Origin: Lachnospiraceae bacterium
Lineage (GTDB): Bacteria; Bacillota; Clostridia; Lachnospirales; Lachnospiraceae
Length of the DNA stretch: 53,015 bases
NCBI GenBank assembly: GCA_017527205.1
Contig: JAFXQK010000021.1
Coordinates: 1-53,015, forward strand
Direction: 5' to 3'
A program made the position numbers and the translations under genes. Positions 1 through 8,090 of the stretch are shown in pieces. The notes beneath the pieces are model-generated. The model saw only the letters and a list, made by a program, of their open reading frames with translations, made no database searches and was not told the origin of the DNA. Position 1 is the stretch's first letter; every line of letters starts with the position of its first letter.

Positions 1-1
1 C

Positions 2-697
2 AAGAAGGTCGGTTATCGCGAGAGCTATCAGCTGAAGTATATTGGTGATAAGGTGGTCTTCAATCCGGCAACGGCAGTGGTTGAGGTCATCAAGGAGCTT
101 GACAGAATGGCTTCCCTTGCAAGCGAGAATCTGAATCGTGCCATGAATGCACTGATCACTTTGGATGAAGAGGATATTAATGAGGTTTATGAGGTAGAGA
201 AGAATATCAACTTCCTAAACCATGCCATCACGGACTATCTCGTAAAGATCAATCAGTCAACGCTGCCCATTGAGGACTTAAAGAGCATCGGTGCGCTGTT
301 CCACGTCGTGAACGATATTGAGCGTATTGGTGACCATGCAGAGAACGTGGCGGATTGCGCCAGACAGCGTAAGGAGGATGGCTCGAGCTTCAGTAAGGAA
401 GCCCAGAGGGAAATGGGTGAGATGCTGGAGATGGTGAATAAGATTGTACAGTATGCGATTGAGATGTTTGTGAAGAGTGAGTACAAGCATATGCAGGATG
501 TTGTAGAGCTTGAGGATCACGTGGATGAGATGGAGCGCGAGTTCCAGAAGGCACACGTGGAAAGGCTTTCCAAGGGAGAGTGCACGCCGTCGGCAGGCAT
601 GCTGTTCTCTGACGTCATTTCCGGTTTGGAGAGAGTCTCTGACCATGCGACGAATATTGCATTCGCCATCATGGATGCAGAGAAGGAAGCGTCATAA
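2..697 (+). CDS. Na/Pi cotransporter, C-terminal PhoU-like part (5' end outside window)
   Basis: The frame is open to the left edge of the window, so only the last 231 residues are seen and the true start lies upstream. The visible part is all-helical and carries two PhoU-type motifs: DIERIGDHAENVA near the middle and LERVSDHATNIA near the end. This arrangement is typical of the cytoplasmic tail of NptA/YjbB-type sodium-phosphate cotransporters, whose membrane domain precedes it. The lead-in sequence, ending GDKVVFNPATAVVEVIKEL, resembles the linker between membrane and PhoU domains. A free-standing PhoU is less likely because the frame continues upstream of the first possible start. The family role is phosphate uptake or export; the direction cannot be told here. 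Confidence 0.8.
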   Translation, partial: KKVGYRESYQLKYIGDKVVFNPATAVVEVIKELDRMASLASENLNRAMNALITLDEEDINEVYEVEKNINFLNHAITDYLVKINQSTLPIEDLKSIGALFHVVNDIERIGDHAENVADCARQRKEDGSSFSKEAQREMGEMLEMVNKIVQYAIEMFVKSEYKHMQDVVELEDHVDEMEREFQKAHVERLSKGECTPSAGMLFSDVISGLERVSDHATNIAFAIMDAEKEAS

Positions 698-794
698 GTC
701 ACGATCTTTGCCGGGGAGTGACGAAAAAGCAAGAATGCTCCCGTAACTTTTCCTGCAATGTCGATATGGCATGTCGAAAAGTGAGAATTAGGGG

Positions 795-824
795 TTGACG
801 TATGAGAAGTAGATAGGGTATAAT
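795..824 (+). promoter_or_regulatory. Sigma-A-type promoter of the NlpC/P60 gene
   Basis: TTGACG (795-800) and TATAAT (819-824) are separated by 18 bases, so transcription should start near 831. That leaves a leader of about 100 nt before the ATG at 932. The leader is G-rich at about 861-905 and I recognise no riboswitch class in it. The 230-base gap 698-931 holds this promoter and the repeats at 826-852; no gene is visible. Confidence 0.75.
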
Positions 825-825
825 T

Positions 826-852
826 TGTAACAGATCGTAACAAATTTGTAAT
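826..852 (+). promoter_or_regulatory. WalR-box-like direct repeats at the transcription start
   Basis: Three similar hexamers lie in helical phase just after the -10 box: TGTAAC (826-831), CGTAAC (836-841) and TGTAAT (847-852). The last two start exactly 11 bases apart. They match the WalR (YycF) consensus TGTWAH-N5-TGTWAH at 11 of 12 positions. WalRK controls wall hydrolases in Firmicutes, and the downstream gene is one. A site overlapping the start would be expected to repress. WalR control is inferred from sequence only. Confidence 0.4.
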
Positions 853-931
853 AAATTATAAAGTGGGGTGCGCTTGGTGACCTGAAGCCTTTGGGGTAGG
901 GGACGGGATTCACGGCGCGAGGTTATTTATT

Positions 932-1975
932 ATGAATCAAAGAAGAATGAAAAATATTGTAAGAATGATATCGACGGCAACGGCAGTGGCTTGCTTTGCC
1001 GCCTTTCCTATGCACGTGAATGCTGCTGCCATGGGTGAGGTTTCGTTTTCCAGCATTGGCGTAGCTTCGATTTTTAACATGGATTATTCTGCCGAGGAGC
1101 TTGTGGCATATGCTGATGCGGCAAAGGGTTCGCATTGGGGCTATACCAATCTCGGTATTGCAAATACGGATGGCGCAAATTTAAATGTTCGTGAAACTCC
1201 CTCCACCAGCGGTAAGCTTGTGGGAAAGATGCGTAATCACGCAGCGTGTGAGGTATTAGAGGTAAAGGATGGCTGGGCGAAGATTACGTCTGGCGAGGTC
1301 AATGGCTATGTCAGCTGTGACTACCTTCTGATTGGCGCTGATGCCGTCAGTACTGCAAAGAATTTTGTCGAGACCGTAGCGATTGCAAAGGAGAATGGCC
1401 TAAACGTTCGCCAGGAGCCTTCTACGGACAGTCAGGTCATGACTCAGATTGCAAAGGGCGAGGAGCTTGAGTTTATCGAGGATTTAGAGGATTGGATTCA
1501 CGTCATGGTGGATGACGAGGATGCGTACGTATTCGCTGATTTTGTCACTGTGGAGACGAAGCTGGATACGGCGATCACCATGTCCGAGCTGACCTATGGC
1601 AATGGCGTTTCTGACATCCGCGTGGATATCGTGGAATATGCAAAGCAGTTCCTGGGAAATCCCTATAAATATGGCGGCACGAGCCTGACAAAGGGTTGTG
1701 ATTGCTCCGCATTTGTACAGGGCGTTTACAAGAAGTTTGGCATCAAGCTGGAGAGAACCTCTGGCGCACAGTCGAAGGGCGGAACTACGATCAAGGCTGC
1801 AGACTTAAAGCCCGGTGACCTGATCTTCTACAGCAAGAACGGAAGCATCAATCACGTGGCTATGTATATCGGCAATGGTCAGGTCATTCATGCGAGCTGC
1901 CCGAAGTACGGCATTCGAATCAGCAAGTACAATTACCGGACGCCGACCAAGTGCGTGCGCATGCTGAAGGATTAA
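932..1975 (+). CDS. Secreted SH3-SH3-NlpC/P60 peptidoglycan endopeptidase
   Basis: This 347-residue protein has an N-terminal signal peptide (about residues 1-31: basic start, hydrophobic core, AAA cleavage region). Two bacterial SH3 domains follow, at about 70-125 and 145-205, each with an LNVR motif. A C-terminal NlpC/P60 domain covers about 228-345. The catalytic Cys is C258 in DCSAF, with H308 (NHVAMYIG) and H320 (VIHAS) as the other core residues. The family cleaves gamma-D-Glu-diamino acid bonds in stem peptides, and the SH3 domains bind the wall. The ATG has GAGG nine bases upstream. A hairpin follows the gene, so it is probably monocistronic. The promoter carries WalR-like repeats, which suits a wall hydrolase. 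It resembles clostridial and Bacillus wall hydrolases in architecture, not in a specific named gene. Confidence 0.92.
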   Translation: MNQRRMKNIVRMISTATAVACFAAFPMHVNAAAMGEVSFSSIGVASIFNMDYSAEELVAYADAAKGSHWGYTNLGIANTDGANLNVRETPSTSGKLVGKMRNHAACEVLEVKDGWAKITSGEVNGYVSCDYLLIGADAVSTAKNFVETVAIAKENGLNVRQEPSTDSQVMTQIAKGEELEFIEDLEDWIHVMVDDEDAYVFADFVTVETKLDTAITMSELTYGNGVSDIRVDIVEYAKQFLGNPYKYGGTSLTKGCDCSAFVQGVYKKFGIKLERTSGAQSKGGTTIKAADLKPGDLIFYSKNGSINHVAMYIGNGQVIHASCPKYGIRISKYNYRTPTKCVRMLKD

Positions 1976-1985
1976 AAAAGAATTC

Positions 1986-2009
1986 AGGGAGCGAGGTGAC
2001 TCGCTCCCT
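1986..2009 (+). terminator. Strong hairpin after the NlpC/P60 gene
   Basis: A perfect 10-bp stem (AGGGAGCGAG / CTCGCTCCCT) with a GTGA loop is followed by AAAATTTT. It begins 10 bases after the stop codon. The T tract is weak, so it may act as a terminator or as a 3' stabiliser. Confidence 0.6.
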
Positions 2010-2037
2010 AAAATTTTAAAACTTATGAGAAAAGTAG

Positions 2038-2066
2038 TTGACAAATAGGCTGACCCATTGTATACT
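2038..2066 (+). promoter_or_regulatory. Consensus sigma-A promoter of the tRNA-Val/tRNA-Met unit
   Basis: A perfect TTGACA (2038-2043) and TATACT (2061-2066) are 17 bases apart. Transcription should start near 2073, about 20 bases before the first tRNA. This is the strength expected of a stable-RNA promoter. Confidence 0.85.
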
Positions 2067-2093
2067 AATCAAGTCGGCAAAAAAGACCGATCT

Positions 2094-2166
2094 GGAAGTT
2101 TAGCTCAGCTGGGAGAGCATCTGCCTTACAAGCAGAGGGTCATAGGTTCGAGCCCTATAACTTCCA
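2094..2166 (+). tRNA. tRNA-Val (anticodon TAC)
   Basis: A complete 73-nt cloverleaf is present. The acceptor GGAAGTT pairs with AACTTCC, the D stem is GCTC/GAGC, the anticodon stem is TCTGC/GCAGA around loop CTTACAA, and the T arm is ATAGG-TTCGAGC-CCTAT. The discriminator is A. No CCA is encoded. Anticodon TAC reads GTA/GTG valine codons. Confidence 0.96.
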
Positions 2167-2170
2167 CTAT

Positions 2171-2244
2171 GGCGAAGTAGCTCAGTTGGCTAGAGCACAC
2201 GGTTCATACCCGTGGTGTCGAGGGTTCGAATCCCCCCTTCGCTA
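2171..2244 (+). tRNA. tRNA-Met, elongator type (anticodon CAT)
   Basis: A 74-nt cloverleaf lies four bases after tRNA-Val. The acceptor GGCGAAG pairs with CTTCGCT (G1-U72 wobble), and the anticodon stem CACGG/CCGTG encloses TTCATAC. There is no C1-A72 mismatch and no three-GC anticodon stem, so it is not the initiator. The T stem (GAGGG/CCCCC) has one A-C mismatch. A tRNA-Ile with lysidine-modified CAT is possible, but the body resembles elongator Met. A run of nine T follows directly. Confidence 0.88.
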
Positions 2245-2288
2245 TTTTTTTTTGCCATTTTTGAAAGAATATGGTGTTGTAACGAAAG

Positions 2289-2320
2289 CGGAACGGCTTG
2301 TGAAGGCTGTTCCGTTTTTT
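2289..2320 (+). terminator. Intrinsic terminator after the tRNA pair
   Basis: The stem is CGGAAC/GTTCCG, extended by GCTT/AGGC, and is followed by six T. It ends the tRNA transcript before the aldolase promoter. Confidence 0.85.
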
Positions 2321-2363
2321 CACGCCTATTTTACCGCGTGCCCTCCGAGCAGATAAGCTATGG

Positions 2364-2392
2364 TTGCTTTTTTGGCACAAGAATGGTATGAT
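2364..2392 (+). promoter_or_regulatory. Sigma-A-type promoter of the aldolase gene
   Basis: TTGCTT (2364-2369) and TATGAT (2387-2392) are 17 bases apart. Transcription would start near 2399, just before the ribosome site. This excludes the in-frame TTG at 2364 as the gene start. Confidence 0.65.
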
Positions 2393-2414
2393 TTATGTTA
2401 GGGAGATTTTAGAC

Positions 2415-3380
2415 ATGTGTGACAACAAAGCAATTCAGATAGTGGATGCCACGCTCCGCGATGGCGGGCTGGTCAATGATTTTTATTTTGATGATGCACT
2501 GGTAAAGGCATTGTATGAGACGAATTTACGAACTGGCGTAAATTATATGGAGTTCGGTTATAAGGCATCAAAAAGGATGTTTGATCCGGAGAAGAATGGA
2601 AAGTGGAAGTATTGCAATGACGAGGACGTGCGGGCCATTGTCGGCGAGAACCGAACGAACCTGAAAATAGCCGTCATGGCGGACGTGGGAAGATGCGATT
2701 TTCATGAGGACGTTCGCTCCAAGAACGAAAGCCCGATCGACATGATCCGTGTTGCAACGTATTTAGATACCATTCCCGGGGCAGTGGAGATGATTGAGGA
2801 TGCGGCAGGAAAGGGCTATGAGGTAAGCTGTAATTTGATGGCCATCTCAAAGGCGAAGGAGAGCGAGCTGCGGGATGCGCTGATGACGCTTGCAAAGACG
2901 CCTGCGAGCGTTCTGTATGTCGTTGATAGCTTCGGGGCACTGTATCCTGACCATGCTAAGCGCCTTGTGACGACCTTTTTGGAGGTAGCCTCCCAGTACG
3001 GAAAGAAAGTTGGCATGCATGCTCATAACAACATGCAGCTGGCATTTTCGAATACCATGCTGGCGCACGAATTAGGTGCAACCTGGCTGGACGGAACCTA
3101 TGATTCCATGGGACGGGGCGCGGGTAACTGCGCGATGGAGCTTCTTCTTGGATATTTGGAAAAGCAGGGCTTTTCGCAGTATCACATGGAACAGGCGCTT
3201 CCATTTATTGATCAGTACATGGAGACCCTTAAAAAGCATGGCGTGGTCTGGGGGTATGACGTTCAGTATTTACTTACGGGACTTTTGAACCAGCATCCGA
3301 GGGCGGCAATTCGCTACACAAAGGAAGGTCGGTCGGATCATGGGTTATTCTTCAACGAAATTAAGAATCCCACGGCTTGA
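2415..3380 (+). CDS. HMGL-type aldolase (4-hydroxy-2-oxovalerate aldolase-like)
   Basis: This 321-residue protein is an HMG-CoA-lyase-like TIM barrel. It shows the family opening DATLRDGG, a mid-barrel VVDSFGALYPD strand, the metal-binding HAHNN motif and the late GMGRGAGN-like segment (DSMGRGAGNCAMELLL). These features match DmpG-type aldolases, which split 4-hydroxy-2-oxoacids using a divalent metal. No aldehyde dehydrogenase partner (DmpF) lies nearby, so catabolism of aromatic compounds is not implied and the substrate is unknown. The start is ATG 2415, nine bases after AGGGAG; the promoter overlaps the longer in-frame starts. It is the first gene of a co-directional run reaching 7946, though the 180-base gap after it may hold another promoter. 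Confidence 0.82.
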   Translation: MCDNKAIQIVDATLRDGGLVNDFYFDDALVKALYETNLRTGVNYMEFGYKASKRMFDPEKNGKWKYCNDEDVRAIVGENRTNLKIAVMADVGRCDFHEDVRSKNESPIDMIRVATYLDTIPGAVEMIEDAAGKGYEVSCNLMAISKAKESELRDALMTLAKTPASVLYVVDSFGALYPDHAKRLVTTFLEVASQYGKKVGMHAHNNMQLAFSNTMLAHELGATWLDGTYDSMGRGAGNCAMELLLGYLEKQGFSQYHMEQALPFIDQYMETLKKHGVVWGYDVQYLLTGLLNQHPRAAIRYTKEGRSDHGLFFNEIKNPTA

Positions 3381-3562
3381 TGATGGCGCGTACCATAGGG
3401 TTGGGTACGTAAAGTAGCAGCTAAAAACATGGTGGATGAATTGGACGCATGGCATCAGCAAGATGGGAAAGGCCAAACATTAAGGAAACAGGAAGGCAAA
3501 AGGCTAGTTTTGAAAAGCAAAAGATTACTAGCCAGATTCAAACAAAAAGAAGGGGAAAAAAC

Positions 3563-4189
3563 ATGCAGACGGACAGGATTAAGATTTTGGTTTATGATCT
3601 TGGAAGAGAGAAGGCACTAAAGGAAGCTGAGCATTTTTCGGAGTACAATGGCTTTGATCACAAGACGGCGCTTCGCTTGCGTCTGCTTGTAGAGGAGACC
3701 TTTGCCATGGTAAATGCCATCACCGAGGAATTCTATGCGGATTTCTGGATGGAGGGAACGAAAACCGGTCAGTGCAAGATTCATCTGTTGGTGCAGACGG
3801 ACATGGATCTGGAAAAGAAAAGGAATCTGATTAGTGCATCCAGAACGAAGAAGAATGCAGCAGTAAAGGGTCTTACGGGAAAGATTTGGGAGATGATCGA
3901 GGATCATCTTTACCTGAACAAGGCGGATTATCCGGACGTCGCTGCAAACTATTTCGACCTTGGCATGGTAGACATGCCCTATACGCCTGGGGCTCCCGTG
4001 TATTCTGGGAACGTTGTTTGGTCACTGGAAAGCTATCGCCAGGGATTGGATGACGTAAAGAAAACGAATCAGGATGCAGGCGAGGTTTGGGACGAACTGG
4101 AGAAATCCATTTTGGCCAATCTTGCGGATGACGTCAAGGTAGCCATTCGTGGCAATGAAGCGGAGATTACCGTAGAGAAAAAATTTTAG
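3563..4189 (+). CDS. Degenerate HATPase-like (SpoIIAB/RsbW-like) protein, unknown function
   Basis: This is a 208-residue soluble protein. The segment LRLRLLVEETFAMVNAI resembles the N-box helix of anti-sigma-factor kinases, the same motif seen as LVVEELFVNV in the gene at 7518. The C-terminus (VAIRGNEAEITVEKKF) resembles the closing strands of that fold. I cannot find clear DxGxG or GxGL boxes, so ATP binding may be lost. It is longer than SpoIIAB (about 145 residues), with a central YFDLGMVDMPY segment of unknown role. The start ATG 3563 follows AGGGG. Its neighbourhood with a true partner-switching pair suggests a regulatory or scaffold role. The 3381-3562 gap before it holds two short inverted repeats and no clear gene. 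Confidence 0.5.
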   Translation: MQTDRIKILVYDLGREKALKEAEHFSEYNGFDHKTALRLRLLVEETFAMVNAITEEFYADFWMEGTKTGQCKIHLLVQTDMDLEKKRNLISASRTKKNAAVKGLTGKIWEMIEDHLYLNKADYPDVAANYFDLGMVDMPYTPGAPVYSGNVVWSLESYRQGLDDVKKTNQDAGEVWDELEKSILANLADDVKVAIRGNEAEITVEKKF

Positions 4190-4280
4190 CGCATCTCGAG
4201 AAGAAACAATCGTATGTAAAACAACTAAATAGTAAAGCATGAAGGACATAAAAATGTCTGGGTGACGTGAGGAAATTTGG

Positions 4281-5762
4281 ATGATGGATAAGAAAATTAC
4301 GATACTGCATGCGAATGACATTCATGGACAATTGAATTTTACCGTCAATCATGACATGGAGGTTATGGGCGGCATTTCCCTGCTCTCTGGCTATTTGAAA
4401 AAGACGCGCGCGGAAGGGCCGACCTTCTTTGGCATTTGTGGCGACGTGTTGCAGGAGGACGTGCTTGGTTCGGATTACAAGGGAACGAACACGGTAGAGA
4501 TGATCAACTACATGAATCCGAACTGTCTCTCCCTCGGAAATCACGAGCTGGATTATGGATTAGCGCATCTTTTGATTTTTAAGGAGTGCGTCAGCGCGCC
4601 GATCCTTTGTGCAAACATGGTTGTTTCCAACCTGAGGCAGGATCTTTTCCGGTCAAGCATCGTATGTGAGCTTGGCGGTGTACGGATGCTGCTGATCGGC
4701 GTGATTCCGCAGGCCTTTTTCAACAAGATTTTGTCGGACCAGTTCTGCCGAAGCATGTTGGATTATAAGGACACCTATGATGCCGTTCGCGAGGAAATTG
4801 CGAAACACAAGGACGAGCAGATCGATCTTGTTGTTTTGATGTCGCATTATGGCATCGAGGGTGATCGGATTCTGGCTCAAAATATGCCAAAGGATCTGCA
4901 TGTGGATTTGATCCTCGGCGGACACACGCACATCAATATGGACGAGCCCGAGGTGATCAATGGCATTCCCGTTGTGCAGTCAAGCTATGGAACGACGCAT
5001 ATCGGAAGGTTTGACGTGACCGTGGATGCGGAAAAGGGCGGCATCAAGGAATGGAAATGGCAGAGGGTTCCGTTGACGGAGGAGACAAGTGAATTCGATC
5101 TCGGCGTGGATGACCTTGCAGACCGCGTGACCTTCCATAAAAAGAAAAAAAGAGACAATGCAAAGCTCTGTGAGTTCGCCGGCGTCTTTGAACATAAGAG
5201 CAGATTATATGAGACAGATCTCGGAAACCTTGTGGCGGATGCCTTTGCAGAAAGCTATCCGGTGGATTTCGTGATTTTGCAGTCAGGAAGCATTCGCCGA
5301 AAGGAATGCGGTCCTGTCGTGACGCAGAAGGACTTAAATGAGCTCTATCCCTATGATGACAAATTCGTGGAGATCGACATGACGGGGCGGGAGATCAAGG
5401 AAGCCTTTCACTATCTGTTTTGTCTAAAGCCGGATGGCTCCGTGATGAACGGCACGTTCCTTTACAGCAAGGGATTTCGCCTTGTGGCGGACGGGACGGA
5501 CTGCTGGCAGCAGGGCTGCAGCGTATTGGGGCTGTCCTTAAACGGCAAGGATTTTGAGGACGATAAGATTTATCGCGTCGGCATGACGCGAAACTGTGCA
5601 TCAAATGCGATGCGGTATTTTTCCATGGATCTTGGTGAAGAACGGCAGAGGGTGCTTTCCCTTTCCACGTTTCATGACCTTGCAAAGTGGTGTCTTTCCC
5701 AGGCGGGGACGATTCCTGCACCGGAAAAGGGACGTTTCGAACTTCTTAATTTCGAGGGCTAG
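4281..5762 (+). CDS. Cytoplasmic 5'-nucleotidase / metallophosphatase, UshA family
   Basis: This 493-residue enzyme has the two-domain layout of UshA/NadN. The metallophosphatase half (about 1-230) carries the metal ligands in HANDIHG, CGD, GNHELDYG and GGHTH. The 5'-nucleotidase C-terminal domain (about 290-480) has SGSIRR and a YPYDDKF substrate segment. The family hydrolyses nucleotides or related phosphodiesters. Most members are secreted or wall-anchored, but this one begins directly with the catalytic strand (KITILHANDIHG). With no signal peptide it should be cytoplasmic. ATG 4281 lies eight bases after GAGG. It is followed 18 bases later by the HD-GYP gene, suggesting co-transcription. 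The substrate is not predictable. Confidence 0.87.
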   Translation: MMDKKITILHANDIHGQLNFTVNHDMEVMGGISLLSGYLKKTRAEGPTFFGICGDVLQEDVLGSDYKGTNTVEMINYMNPNCLSLGNHELDYGLAHLLIFKECVSAPILCANMVVSNLRQDLFRSSIVCELGGVRMLLIGVIPQAFFNKILSDQFCRSMLDYKDTYDAVREEIAKHKDEQIDLVVLMSHYGIEGDRILAQNMPKDLHVDLILGGHTHINMDEPEVINGIPVVQSSYGTTHIGRFDVTVDAEKGGIKEWKWQRVPLTEETSEFDLGVDDLADRVTFHKKKKRDNAKLCEFAGVFEHKSRLYETDLGNLVADAFAESYPVDFVILQSGSIRRKECGPVVTQKDLNELYPYDDKFVEIDMTGREIKEAFHYLFCLKPDGSVMNGTFLYSKGFRLVADGTDCWQQGCSVLGLSLNGKDFEDDKIYRVGMTRNCASNAMRYFSMDLGEERQRVLSLSTFHDLAKWCLSQAGTIPAPEKGRFELLNFEG

Positions 5763-5780
5763 TGAAGGCCGAAAATAGAA

Positions 5781-7067
5781 ATGATGGAAAAACGAGAGAT
5801 CATTTTTGAAAACATTGTAGAAAATATTTCGGATGGCATTTTGACCATAGGCCTGGACGGAAGAATTTTGCTGGCAAATGCTTCTGCCACAAGCATTCTC
5901 GGGATAGAGAAAGACCGTCTGGTCGGACAAAAGCTTGCGAAGCTTCTCATGGAAAATGATGAGAATGACGATTTCTTTCAGTGCCTTATGGACGCGGTGT
6001 ACTCGAAGCAAACCATTGTGCAGATGGTTCCTTTTTTCAGCGAGGGCGAGGAAAAGCGGCTTCGCGTCGTAAGCTCCTTTCTGACCAATGGCAAGAAGCG
6101 TGTCGGGCTGATTGTCACCTTCAGTGATTTGACGACCATGGTACGGCTGAATGAGCGAAACGAGGCATTGACGAAGACCTTGGCAGAATTCCTGGACCGC
6201 TTTGTTGAGGTCATGATCGGCGCCATCGAGGCGAGGACGCCCTACAATGCAAATCACACGAAAAGCATGGTTCACTATGCCGAGAATTACTTAAATTGGC
6301 TCAGACAAAAGGGCAGGGAGGATCTGGAGGATATTCAGAAGCCCTTCCTTGCAAGCGTATGGCTTCATGACATAGGAAAGCTTGTGGTCCCGAGAAGCAT
6401 CATGGATAAGGCGACGAGGCTTGGTGCGCGAGAGGGGGACGTCTTTCATCGGATAGACATTGCCGTTCTGTGTGAACGGCTGCGGATGGCAAAGGATCCA
6501 AGCCTTGAGGCGGAGGCCTCGGAAAGGATTCAGGCGCTCACGGAGGCAAAGACCTGGATTGATGAGGTGAATCATGCCGGCATGCTGAGCGGGGAGCTTG
6601 GAGAAAAGCTGGAAAAGATTAAGAAGCTGCGGTGTCTTACGGCAGACGGAGAAGAGATCCCGCTGCTGAAGGAGGAAGAGCTTTTGGCACTGTCCATCCG
6701 GCGGGGGACGTTGACTCCTGACGAGCGAAGCATTGTGCAGTCTCATGTGGTGCGTACGCGCGAGATGATTGGACAAATGGGTTTTTCGGGGGAATATGAG
6801 AATGTCTCCTCCTGGGCGGGAGGACATCACGAGTTACTGGACGGATCCGGTTATCCGCTGGGCTTAAAGGGGGAGGAGATTCCCTGGGAGACGAGGCTTC
6901 TGACCATCTTGGACGTTTATGACTCCCTGACGGCGGATGACAGGCCTTACAAACCGGCCATGCCGCCGGAAAAAGCCTTTCGGATTTTAGGGGAGATGAG
7001 CGGGCAGGGAAAGCTTGACGGAGAGCTCTTAAAAAGTTTTTACGAAAGTAATGCCTGGAAAGCATAA
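5781..7067 (+). CDS. PAS-HD-GYP protein, putative cyclic dinucleotide phosphodiesterase
   Basis: The 428-residue protein has an N-terminal PAS domain (about 5-120: ISDGILTIGLDGRILLAN) and a C-terminal HD-GYP domain. The HD pair is in WLHDIGKL, and the second metal site and signature are in GGHHELLDGSGYP, followed by LLTILDVYDSLTADDRPYK. HD-GYP enzymes degrade c-di-GMP. Between IMDK and the helix GTLTPDERSIVQSHV there is an insertion of roughly 100 residues that canonical HD-GYP domains lack. The protein encoded at 40238 has the same insertion. There is no membrane segment. It sits between a 5'-nucleotidase and a SpoIIAA/AB-like pair, so the PAS signal could feed both nucleotide turnover and partner switching; that link is inference. 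Confidence 0.87.
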   Translation: MMEKREIIFENIVENISDGILTIGLDGRILLANASATSILGIEKDRLVGQKLAKLLMENDENDDFFQCLMDAVYSKQTIVQMVPFFSEGEEKRLRVVSSFLTNGKKRVGLIVTFSDLTTMVRLNERNEALTKTLAEFLDRFVEVMIGAIEARTPYNANHTKSMVHYAENYLNWLRQKGREDLEDIQKPFLASVWLHDIGKLVVPRSIMDKATRLGAREGDVFHRIDIAVLCERLRMAKDPSLEAEASERIQALTEAKTWIDEVNHAGMLSGELGEKLEKIKKLRCLTADGEEIPLLKEEELLALSIRRGTLTPDERSIVQSHVVRTREMIGQMGFSGEYENVSSWAGGHHELLDGSGYPLGLKGEEIPWETRLLTILDVYDSLTADDRPYKPAMPPEKAFRILGEMSGQGKLDGELLKSFYESNAWKA

Positions 7068-7172
7068 AAAGATAGCTATTTTGCAAGAAACATAGTATAA
7101 TAAATTTAAGCCACGGCGCACAAAAAACGAACAGGGGCGTAAAAAAATGATCTGGCAAAGGAGAACAAGAAC

Positions 7173-7469
7173 ATGAAAATCGAAAAGAAAACAGATGGAA
7201 CGAAATTGACGGTTGCATTGCAGGGCAGATTGGATACCATGACGGCGCCTGAGCTGGATAAGGAATTTCATGAAAGCCTTGACGGCGTGACGGAGCTCGT
7301 GGTGGATCTTGCTGAGCTGGAGTACATTTCCTCCGCTGGCCTTAGAGTGCTTCTTTCTGCACAGAAGGTCATGAATAAGCAGGGATCCATGGTGGTAAAG
7401 AACGTAAATGAGCAGATCATGGAGGTCTTTGAGGTTACCGGATTTTCCGATATTCTGACCATAGAGTAA
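7173..7469 (+). CDS. STAS-domain anti-sigma factor antagonist (SpoIIAA/RsbV-like)
   Basis: This 98-residue single STAS domain has the hallmark segment LEYISSAGLRVLLSAQ, where a Ser is the usual phosphorylation site. The family binds an anti-sigma kinase when unphosphorylated and so releases its target. ATG 7173 has AAAGGAG nine bases upstream. The serine kinase-like partner follows 48 bases later. There is a TATAAT at 7096-7101 with a poor -35, so a separate promoter is possible. No sigma factor gene follows, unlike spoIIA or rsb operons, so the final target is unknown. Confidence 0.92.
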   Translation: MKIEKKTDGTKLTVALQGRLDTMTAPELDKEFHESLDGVTELVVDLAELEYISSAGLRVLLSAQKVMNKQGSMVVKNVNEQIMEVFEVTGFSDILTIE

Positions 7470-7517
7470 TCTTGTGGGATTGCGGTCGATCGTATGATGG
7501 AGGGAAGCTAGCGGCGT

Positions 7518-7946
7518 ATGAACGGAAACGAGAAGGAAAGAAAAAGCTTAACGATGGATGCAACCACGGAGAACTTATATCAGGCACTGGGCTTTGTGGA
7601 CGAGCAACTGGAACAAATGGAGTGTTCCCCCGCGGTACAGATGCGCATTGATCTTGTGGTGGAGGAATTGTTTGTCAACGTGGCGCATTATGCCTACGCG
7701 CCAGAGACTGGAAGTGTTACCATTTCCATTGAGACGGAAGGGGATTCAAAGGCTGTCGTGATTTCCATGGAGGATTCCGGCGTTCCGTATGATCCGCTCG
7801 CCAAGGAAGATCCTGACGTGACGCTTGCCGCACAGGATCGTCAGATCGGCGGCCTGGGCATTTTTATGATTAAAAAGAACGTGGATGACATTCATTATGA
7901 GCGGAAGGATGGAAAAAACATCTTAACGTTTAAGAAGTTTATTTAG
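7518..7946 (+). CDS. Anti-sigma factor serine kinase-like ATPase (SpoIIAB/RsbW-like)
   Basis: This 142-residue GHKL-fold protein has an N-box (LVVEELFVNVAHYAY), a G1-like box (MEDSGVPYDP) and a late GGLGIFMIKKNVD box. The usual DxGxG is degenerate as EDSGVP, a variant common in RsbW-like proteins paired with STAS partners. The expected role is phosphorylation of the STAS protein encoded just upstream. The start is ATG 7518 with GGAGGG 13 bases upstream; ATG 7554 would remove 12 poorly conserved residues and is equally possible. Confidence 0.85.
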   Translation: MNGNEKERKSLTMDATTENLYQALGFVDEQLEQMECSPAVQMRIDLVVEELFVNVAHYAYAPETGSVTISIETEGDSKAVVISMEDSGVPYDPLAKEDPDVTLAAQDRQIGGLGIFMIKKNVDDIHYERKDGKNILTFKKFI

Positions 7947-8045
7947 CCTGGAAAGCATTGCGGGATTCCAAATGCTAAATAAATTTCAAAAAGGTGCAGG
8001 AAAAGAATTGGTACGTTGCTTCGGCTTAGGATTCAAAAAAAGAGG

Positions 8046-8074
8046 TTGCCAAAACAACGGTTCAATGCTATACT
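8046..8074 (+). promoter_or_regulatory. Extended -10 promoter upstream of the DEAD-box gene
   Basis: TTGCCA (8046-8051) and TATACT (8069-8074) are 17 bases apart, with TGC directly before the -10 box. The start would be near 8081, only 16 bases before the hairpin at 8097. That hairpin would then lie in the helicase leader. Confidence 0.6.
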
Positions 8075-8090
8075 TGCAGATGATAGTGAG

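Noticed and set aside
831..931. c-di-AMP (ydaO) riboswitch in the NlpC/P60 leader
   Set aside because: The G-rich leader before a wall hydrolase invites this call, but the conserved ydaO end segments (CCGAATCCGTCAGC type) are absent.
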